Shown here: positions 57,244-64,000 of the stretch, one piece after another
How the letters are laid out: the number at the start of each line of letters is the position of its first letter
Position numbering within the stretch: position 1 is the first letter of the stretch
NCBI GenBank assembly: GCA_047495785.1
Contig: JBLDXI010000026.1
Location: 62,001 to 126,000 of the forward strand
DNA: 64,000 bases
Source: Lepidodermella squamata
Lineage: Eukaryota; Gastrotricha
Direction of reading: 5' to 3'
Program-made: the position numbers and the translations under genes
The notes under the pieces: generated by a model
Seen by the model: only the letters and a program-made list of their open reading frames with translations
Databases searched by the model: none
What the model was told of the DNA's origin: nothing

Positions 57244-58448
57244 ATGACAGTGTTCCTTATAAAAAAAATGTCTTTTAGTAAATGCCGTAATTGTCCAACT
57301 GAGGATGAGGATCCTTTTATCGGGTTACTAAACGAAAAAGGTTCCAGCCTAAAATGTTGCGACTTGCGAGCTTATCTTGAAGCTGGTCATATCGACGAAA
57401 TCAGGTCAATTTTCGGCCGAAAGCTCCGCCGGTTTATCGCAGATAGCGGCAAAGACCAGTTGACAGATGATTTGTATCAAAAATCAAGCCTGAGGGGTCT
57501 AACTCAGGTTTTGAAGGTCAACTACCAATTCAAAGACGATGATGGGGTGAAATGGGGCTTCGACGCCTGCTCCGTCTGTCTCGCTGATTGCCGATTTGTT
57601 CGAAAGCCGCCTTGCTGCCGCAAAGCTATCTGCCAAATCTGCTGGGATAATTACGTGAAAATATCGGTAATTATGTCGGTGACGAATGGCTTTTACAACC
57701 TTCGCTGCTTTGGTTGTAAGAAGATGGTTCCTTTTAGCGAAGCTCTAAGCTCAGTTGGCAACAGTGAGCTTCAAGCTTTTCGGCGTTGTAGCCCAGCGAA
57801 CGCTACAAACATACGTTGCCCAATTTGTCTGACTTATCCGCCGGCTGGATCTGCTTCAAAGAGGTCGAGCTTTCAGAGGATTCTTTCAAAGCTGAAGCTG
57901 CGAAAAGGCGGCAGGCCTGAATTGTGCCAAAGATGTTATCATACGTTCTGCAACGTTTGCGGCCAGTTGGATCATCCAACCATGTCGTGTTCTGATTTAA
58001 CTGCTTCGGATAAAGCTTTCGTCAAGTGGACTAAAACCCAAAATCCTCTGAAACCAGATGTTCCAGTAAGTTCAAGTTTAATTTCGAATCCTCCTTAAAA
58101 TATTATTTCCTTAATAAGAACGCGCGAAACTGTCCGAGTTGCGGCATTCCTGTGTCTGTTGATGGAGGGTGTGTCCAAGTGACCTGCCCCTGTGGCCAAG
58201 ATTTCTGCTTCGCATGTGGCCGAAGATACATCGATGAATCCACGTTTTCATCTCTTCACACTGGTACAAAATATTTGCCACTTGTTTCGTGCCCGCAACA
58301 GTGGAAATCAACTTGGAAACGGCTTGTTGTTCATTCCGCGGTGAGTCTGGGACTCATCTTCGGTGCTGTGGTGGTTCTAGCGGCAAGCCCGATTGTTATA
58401 CCAGCTGCGGCAATTTTCGCAGTCAAAAGACGCAGAGGTTCTTGTTAG
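57244..58448 (+). CDS. RING-IBR-RING (RBR) ubiquitin ligase with C-terminal membrane segment, copy B
   Basis: Exon 57244-58065 and exon 58119-58448 (53-nt intron, phase 0) give 383 residues; a second in-frame ATG at 57268 is possible. RING1 (CSVCLADC ... PPCCRKAICQICW), IBR (CPIC ... CQRCYHTFCNVCG) and RING2 (NCPSCG ... GGCVQVTCPCGQDFCFACG) follow the order of copy A. The HM of the RING2 active-site motif is QV here. The C-terminal hydrophobic segment (SLGLIFGAVVVLAASPIVIP) and basic tail are kept. The two genes are clear paralogues. Tandem duplication, with the receptor gene in between, is inferred. Confidence 0.85.
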
Positions 58449-58683
58449 GATCTTGAAACTATAATACTATGCAATTTTGAAAATTTCATTCGGCTCTGAT
58501 ATACCTGCATTTTACTGCAGATATTATTGTTTCCTTATACATTAATGCTGAGCATTAATTTGATTAATTAGGCGACTATGCAAGCCAACATTTGGCAATA
58601 TTATATTGACAATTAGAGAATGATCTACATTAAAGTTTCTGGAATAATTCGAATTTAATAAAAAGGATAAGCTAATTTGGTTC

Positions 58684-59298
58684 TACGACTAAGCCGCAGC
58701 GTCAATGCAGTTAACGACGTCTCCGCTCTGACAAGTCCGCAAAAGCCGATAAAAATTAATTTTTGAATATTTTTACCAGCGACAACTCCGCAAAATCCAA
58801 AAATAAATAAAACATTCAAAAATTCAAACATTTTCATCGGCGACAACTCCGCAAAATTGATTACTTTGAAATTATTTAATTAAATTATCGTTTATCTAAT
58901 TATCCAACTCAGCAAAGGCCGAAATGCGTTAACGACAACTCCGCAACTGAACTAAATTAAATAAGATTTTGAATTTTGAAATGAATAACTGTATGGCCAT
59001 GCCAAATAACCGATGATATAGATGTTACAAATTAATATTTTATCTTTGCGGAGTTGTCGTTAACGCATATCGGCCTTTGCTGAGTTGGATAATTAGATAA
59101 ATGATAATTAAATTAAATAATTTCAAAGTGATCAATTTTGCGGAGTTGTCGCCGATGAAAATTGGAATTTTTTATTTATTTTTGGATTTTGCGGAGTTGT
59201 CGATGGTAAACATATTTAAAAATTAATTTTAATCGGCTTTTGCGGACTTGTCAGAGCGGAGACGTCGCGACTGGACTGTCAAGGGCGGCTTAGTCGTA
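58684..59298. mobile_element. Foldback element with about 260-bp inverted arms
   Basis: Left arm 58684-58948 and right arm 59045-59298 are inverted copies around a spacer of about 95 bases. The ends read TACGACTAAGCCGC. Each arm carries the word CGACAA(C/G)TCCGCAA about four times at roughly 50-100-base spacing, as CGACAACTCCGCAA on the left and TTGCGGAGTTGTCG on the right. No coding capacity. A clear target duplication was not found. Confidence 0.75.
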
Positions 59299-60088
59299 AG
59301 GCGGCTAATTTTTCGTTAATTAAATTTAACATTTAAATTCAAGTTTTAAACTGAACATTTTTATTTAAAAATTCATCATATTTAATGAAACAACGCTTGC
59401 GAATCGTTTATGTCAGAACTGCGCCAGTCCAGATGGTAACAAATCGGAACGAGGCGAAGAAGAGTGGAGAGTATGAGTAAATCGAGTACGGCGATTTTAT
59501 TTTTATTTTAGCCAGCATTTTACAGTCCAAACTTCAGTTGGCTCTAGTTACCTCTAACAGATTACTAAGCTGGCTGACTTTATTAATATAACCAAAACCA
59601 AATTTATTGCCGGTACAAGCCTCGACCGGCCGCACGTAATGCTGTTGAGCTCCAACAAAGTAGAGACATTAAAATTGGGTTTGCGCACATATATTTTCTA
59701 ACGGGTCTGTGAGCAGACCTTATTTTCTCAGTCAGGTATCTTCAAGCAAAAAATTAGGCGGCTAGAACACCCCGAATTTTCTAATGTTTTATCACATTTT
59801 CTGCTGAAAAAATGACAATAAACAAGCGTGAAGCGGAAAAAATACACTTTTCGAGAAACTTTGCCGCTGCGTTCGAGCAAGGGAATGACAAAAGCAGGAA
59901 AAAATCATTGGATTAGCGTTTTGACTAGCGGCAACCCAACAGTTTTCTGTCAACAACATAATATGCTTTCCTTGCTGTTAGAAAAAAAATAATTAAAATT
60001 ATAGAACACAGTGCCTGGAAAAGAGCATTGTGGTGCATTTTTTCACCGGCGTGCGCCAAGGGTCCAAGGGTTGATTGATGGGTGAGGG
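59299..60088. other. Intergenic, no gene seen
   Basis: No exon or repeat is supported between the foldback and the repetitive peptide gene. Confidence 0.45.
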
Positions 60089-60096
60089 TATAAAAG
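60089..60096 (+). promoter_or_regulatory. TATA box (TATAAAAG) of the repetitive peptide gene
   Basis: TATAAAAG lies 89 bases before the ATG at 60178, well placed for a core promoter. Confidence 0.6.
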
Positions 60097-60177
60097 ATCA
60101 GACTACAGGTGAAAAGCAACCATTTTCAAGCTTCATTTCTCAAGAACCGCTTATTATCCGTCAACATAATTTTAAAA

Positions 60178-60444
60178 ATGAAATCTCTCATTTTGCTTCT
60201 CGCTATTGGCATGGCTGTAATTCTCATGGTCGATTGTGATGTGGTCCGTGGGGTGTCAGGTGCTCGAGGCGAAGATCAAGCGCGCCTTCGTAGAGATGCG
60301 GTCAGGACTGGAGAGTCAGGCCCTCGAGGTAATGACCAAGCGCGCCTTCGTAGAGATGCGGCCAAGACTGGAGAGTCAGGTCCTGTAGGCGATGATCAAT
60401 TGCGCCTTCGCCTTCGTCGGGCTGCTTCCGGTCCTAAAAAATAA
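60178..60444 (+). CDS. Repetitive secreted peptide precursor
   Basis: Intact 88-residue frame from the ATG at 60178. A strong signal peptide (SLILLLAIGMAVILMVDC) precedes three 20-residue repeats: two of the type G(A/P)RG(E/N)DQARLRRDA..TGES and a third degenerate GPVGDDQLRLRLRR. RLRR in each unit is a candidate dibasic cleavage site, so the precursor could release several related short peptides, as neuropeptide or antimicrobial precursors do. No Cys in the mature repeats. No known family is recognised. Confidence 0.65.
   Translation: MKSLILLLAIGMAVILMVDCDVVRGVSGARGEDQARLRRDAVRTGESGPRGNDQARLRRDAAKTGESGPVGDDQLRLRLRRAASGPKK
60255..60420 (+). repeat. 60-bp tandem coding repeat
   Basis: Two near-identical 60-bp units (GATCAAGCGCGCCTTCGTAG core) and a third shortened one, inside the peptide precursor. 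Confidence 0.75.
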
Positions 60445-60880
60445 CAAAACTGGAGCGATCCCTGACGGAATTGACCCGCAAAAGATACATGTAATTTTAA
60501 GACCCCCGAATGTTTCTGGTTCATTCATTGAATCATCATTATATTTATTCACTCGCAAGTGCGATTCCGATTTGCGCGGGTGCACAGCGCTTTTGTTATT
60601 TCGTTATAAGGTTATCAAGGCAATTGCTGTCGAGACACTATTTTTTAACGATATCATTCAACTAATAAAATTGATATGAAATGTTGTCGAGGATTCGTAC
60701 GGCGGAATCAAACCAGCTGTGTGTCGCCTCCATATTGGTGTTAGTAGATTCGAGGGATCGGAGGGACCTAAAACGGATTGGCGAGCACGGCGAGCAGCTA
60801 ACAGATGATGAAAAGTTTCCAAGAAACGATACCGTCAACTGGGGTGACTTTGCCATGCGAAAATGGGGTGACTTTAGCAC

Positions 60881-61162
60881 AGCAATTCTCGAAGGTAGCC
60901 TCGCTGATACCCTTCGAGTGGGGTACCGTTGAATAGCACGCATAGAAGGCAGCCCAAATATGACGGAATACGAGCATTTTGATCCTGCTTTACTGCGCTT
61001 TACTGCGGAGTCATCAAAATTTTGCCAAAAAGCAAAATGTTTCATAAACTTCACCTGTCTTTAATCCTCAGGTAAGTATAGACATAAATGCTTGCCTTTT
61101 CTAGGGCTATCCAACGGTACCCCACTCGAAGGGTATCAGCCTGGCTACCTTCGAGAATTGCT
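60881..61162. mobile_element. Short foldback (57-bp arms)
   Basis: AGCAATTCTCGAAGGTAG ... GGTACCGTTGAATAGC at 60881-60937 is repeated in inverse form at 61106-61162, with a spacer of about 168 bases. No coding capacity. GGGGTGACTTT occurs twice just before the left arm. Confidence 0.65.
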
Positions 61163-61800
61163 TTGTATTGATATCGCAGATGACCAGCTAAGACAACCGT
61201 TTGATTAGAACCACCTTTTTGATTAGGATATCCGAAACACAAAAATCAGGTCTCCATAGCCACAAAAATGAAAGTAGTTCTGCCATTTTTAATAATGTGG
61301 AACATTTCATTTAATCGATACATGTATAAGGTTTGAGATGGATTTCTTGTGAGAACAATTGTCGGTTAAATATCAATCTGAACCCATGCTTCGTTGCCGC
61401 ATTGTTACCCAATGTTCATGCAACATGCGGTCAATGAAAGCTCGTAGGTAAAGCTTGTCGAGACGAATCCAACGATACCCAACCCAAGGTAGTAGCGAAC
61501 CTGCATGAGTTGGCCGAATTTAGGGCATTCGGTTCTTAATTCTGGGCGGAGGCCTAGGTGACCTTCAAACTAGCCATAAATCAAGGTAAAATCTTCCGGA
61601 CTTGAAGAAACCGGCATTCGATAGACCAACAACTCCTCTATAATTCAGTTTTTTCTTATTTTTTTCCTAAAAGTTCGCCTGGCTGGGAAAAAGCCCAAAA
61701 ATCACTGCTTTGAAGTCAGCAGCGAAATTTAGCAGCTGAGAAAACTATCACTGTTATAGAGTTGCCGCTTTGTAACAAAGTTGTTATGGACCTCCGCAAT
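61163..61800. other. Intergenic before the satellite, no gene
   Basis: No coding exon or RNA gene is supported. Confidence 0.45.
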
Positions 61801-64000
61801 CGATTGACATCAAATTTGCCCATATAACACTCACCTGTCGCTCACCTGCGAATATCGCTGCTGAATTCACGTTTCAGGGTGTCCACATCGTGTTTTTCTT
61901 AGCAGCTGTGCTTGACATGCACTATTCGAGTGCCGTGATAATTGTTATGGGTGTTATCGACCCTGCTGAGTCTGATTTTGACTTCAATTTTCTGATCCGA
62001 GTCATCCCTGACCTAGTTTCGGACAATTATCTGCTAAAAAGGGTGTCTAAATCGCTTTGAACGTCGCAGCTGAGCTCGATGTGGGTGTTATGGCTTTCGG
62101 AATACCGTAGACTACCGTAATCGACCCCGCTGAACATTGTTATGACATTTTTTTCACGATGGGATTCATCCTTGACCTAGTTTCAGACAATTATCTGATG
62201 ATGATCTCGGAATTTCGCGTCAAACTCACCTTGACGATGGCAGCTGAGCTCAATTTATGTGTTATGGCCGTCGGTATATCTTAAACTACCGTAATCGACC
62301 CTGCTGGACATTGTTATGACATTTGTTTCATGATTGGATTCATCCCTGACCTAGTTTCGGACATTATTCTGTTCTTAGGTTGGGAATTTCGCGTCAAACC
62401 CACTTTGAACGTCGCAGCTGAGCTCGATGTGGGTGTTATGGCTTTCGGAATACCGTAGACTACCGTAATCGACCCCGCTGAACATTGTTATGACATTTGT
62501 TTCATGATTGGATTCATCCCTGACCTAGTTTCGGACATTATTCTGTTCTTAGGTTGGGAATTTCGCGTCAAACCCACTTTGAACGTCGCAGCTGAGCTCG
62601 ATTTGGGTGTTATGGCCGCCGCGATGCCGTGAAATACCGTAATCGACCCTGCTGAAGATTGTTATGACATTTGTTTCATGATTGGATTCATCCCTGACCT
62701 AGTTTCGGACATTATTCTGTTCTTAGGTTGGGAATTTCGCGTCAAACCCACTTTGAACGTCGCAGCTGAGCTCGATGTGGGTGTTATGGCTTTCGGAATA
62801 CCGTAGACTACCGTAATCGACCCTGCTGAAGATTGTTATGACATTTGTTTCATGATTGGATTCATCCCTGACCTAGTTTCGGACATTATTCTGTTCTTAG
62901 GTTGGGAATTTCGCGTCAAACCCACTTTGAACGTCGCAGCTGAGCTCGATGTGGGTGTTATGGCTTTCGGAATACCGTAGACTACCGTAATCGACCCTGC
63001 TGAAGATTGTTATGACATTTGTTTCATGATTGGATTCATCCCTGACCTAGTTTCGGACATTATTCTGTTCTTAGGTTGGGAATTTCGCGTCAAACCCACT
63101 TTGAACGTCGCAGCTGAGCTCGATGTGGGTGTTATGGCTTTCGGAATACCGTAGACTACCGTAATCGACCCCGCTGAACATTGTTATGACATTTGTTTCA
63201 TGATTGGATTCATCCCTGACCTAGTTTCGGACATTATTCTGTTCTTAGGTTGGGAATTTCGCGTCAAACCCACTTTGAACGTCGCAGCTGAGCTCGATGT
63301 GGGTGTTATGGCTTTCGGAATACCGTAGACTACCGTAATCGACCCCGCTGAACATTGTTATGACATTTGTTTCATGATTGGATTCATCCCTGACCTAGTT
63401 TCGGACATTATTCTGTTCTTAGGTTGGGAATTTCGCGTCAAACCCACTTTGAACGTCGCAGCTGAGCTCGATGTGGGTGTTATGGCTTTCGGAATACCGT
63501 AGACTACCGTAATCGACCCTGCTGAAGATTGTTATGACATTTGTTTCATGATTGGATTCATCCCTGACCTAGTTTCGGACATTATTCTGTTCTTAGGTTG
63601 GGAATTTCGCGTCAAACCCACTTTGAACGTCGCAGCTGAGCTCGATGTGGGTGTTATGGCTTTCGGAATACCGTAGACTACCGTAATCGACCCCGCTGAA
63701 CATTGTTATGACATTTGTTTCATGATTGGATTCATCCCTGACCTAGTTTCGGACATTATTCTGTTCTTAGGTTGGGAATTTCGCGTCAAACCCACTTTGA
63801 ACGTCGCAGCTGAGCTCGATGTGGGTGTTATGGCTTTCGGAATACCGTAGACTACCGTAATCGACCCCGCTGAACATTGTTATGACATTTGTTTCATGAT
63901 TGGATTCATCCCTGACCTAGTTTCGGACATTATTCTGTTCTTAGGTTGGGAATTTCGCGTCAAACCCACTTTGAACGTCGCAGCTGAGCTCGATTTGGGT
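61800..64000. repeat. 174-bp satellite array, open at window end
   Basis: The word GTCGCAGCTGAGCTCGAT recurs at exactly 174-base steps (for example 62411, 62585, 62759, 62933, 63107) and continues to the last base. The first two or three units (61.8-62.3 kb) are diverged and the later ones nearly identical, so the array grew away from this edge. Variant positions (GCTGAACATT versus GCTGAAGATT, GGCTTTCGG versus GGCCGCCGC) are shuffled among units, as in unequal exchange. Confidence 0.95.

Noticed and set aside
1-64000. CRISPR arrays, operons with ribosome binding sites, bacterial genes
   Set aside because: Spliced genes, TATA promoters and AATAAA signals show a eukaryotic sequence; no spacer-repeat arrays are seen.

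Overview
This is a eukaryotic genomic window, most likely from a nematode. It has compact multi-exon genes whose short introns (about 48-65 nt) end in TTTCAG-type acceptors. It also has a divergent nuclear receptor of the worm-expanded kind, a kinase-ankyrin protein, paired RING-IBR-RING ligase genes, many small secreted peptides, and a heavy load of transposable elements. The nematode assignment is inference; another small ecdysozoan genome is possible. Many start codons and exons below come from my own splice reading, checked by phase arithmetic but not by transcripts.

Region 1-19 kb. A low-complexity, Ser/Thr/Gln-rich protein is split over at least three phase-0 exons on the minus strand (about 1.2-5.5 kb). 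About 5 kb of non-coding DNA follows. At 10.8-12.2 kb two incomplete conserved genes lie head-to-head: the C-terminal half of MOB4/phocein (minus) and a fragment of GDAP2 (plus). A repeat copy carrying a 620-bp TIR element follows, then a nonsense-mutated secreted-peptide gene, a furin-processed Cys peptide, and a six-exon nuclear receptor with an enlarged second zinc finger.

Region 19-36 kb. A kinase with a long ankyrin tail built from a three-ankyrin higher-order repeat is followed by a small secreted protein and a secreted LamG plus trypsin-like pseudoprotease. Members of a duplicated secreted-peptide family flank a complete hAT DNA transposon with perfect 8-bp target duplications and an apparently intact two-exon transposase.

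Region 36-46 kb. Two tandem copies of a Penelope-like retroelement lie on the minus strand: one intact 1049-aa reverse transcriptase without a visible GIY-YIG endonuclease, and one 5'-truncated copy with a stop codon. Each copy is followed by a conserved companion ORF with a C2H2-like finger. Next come a 1.2-kb TIR element with TA target duplication and an embedded tRNA-like sequence, another member of the peptide family, and a WAP-domain secreted protein.

Region 46-64 kb. Three more short secreted Cys peptides, a single-exon GNAT acetyltransferase and a cytosolic Cu/Zn superoxide dismutase are followed by two RING-IBR-RING ligases with C-terminal membrane segments, which flank an oppositely oriented Cys-rich single-pass receptor-like gene. 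A long-armed foldback element, a repetitive peptide precursor, a second foldback and a 174-bp satellite array that runs off the window close the sequence.

Taken together, the accessory part of the window is an arsenal of small secreted peptides, several with a propeptide, a furin-type site and two closely spaced Cys pairs, embedded in duplications and transposons. The Penelope-like element with its companion zinc-finger ORF is the most distinctive mobile system.
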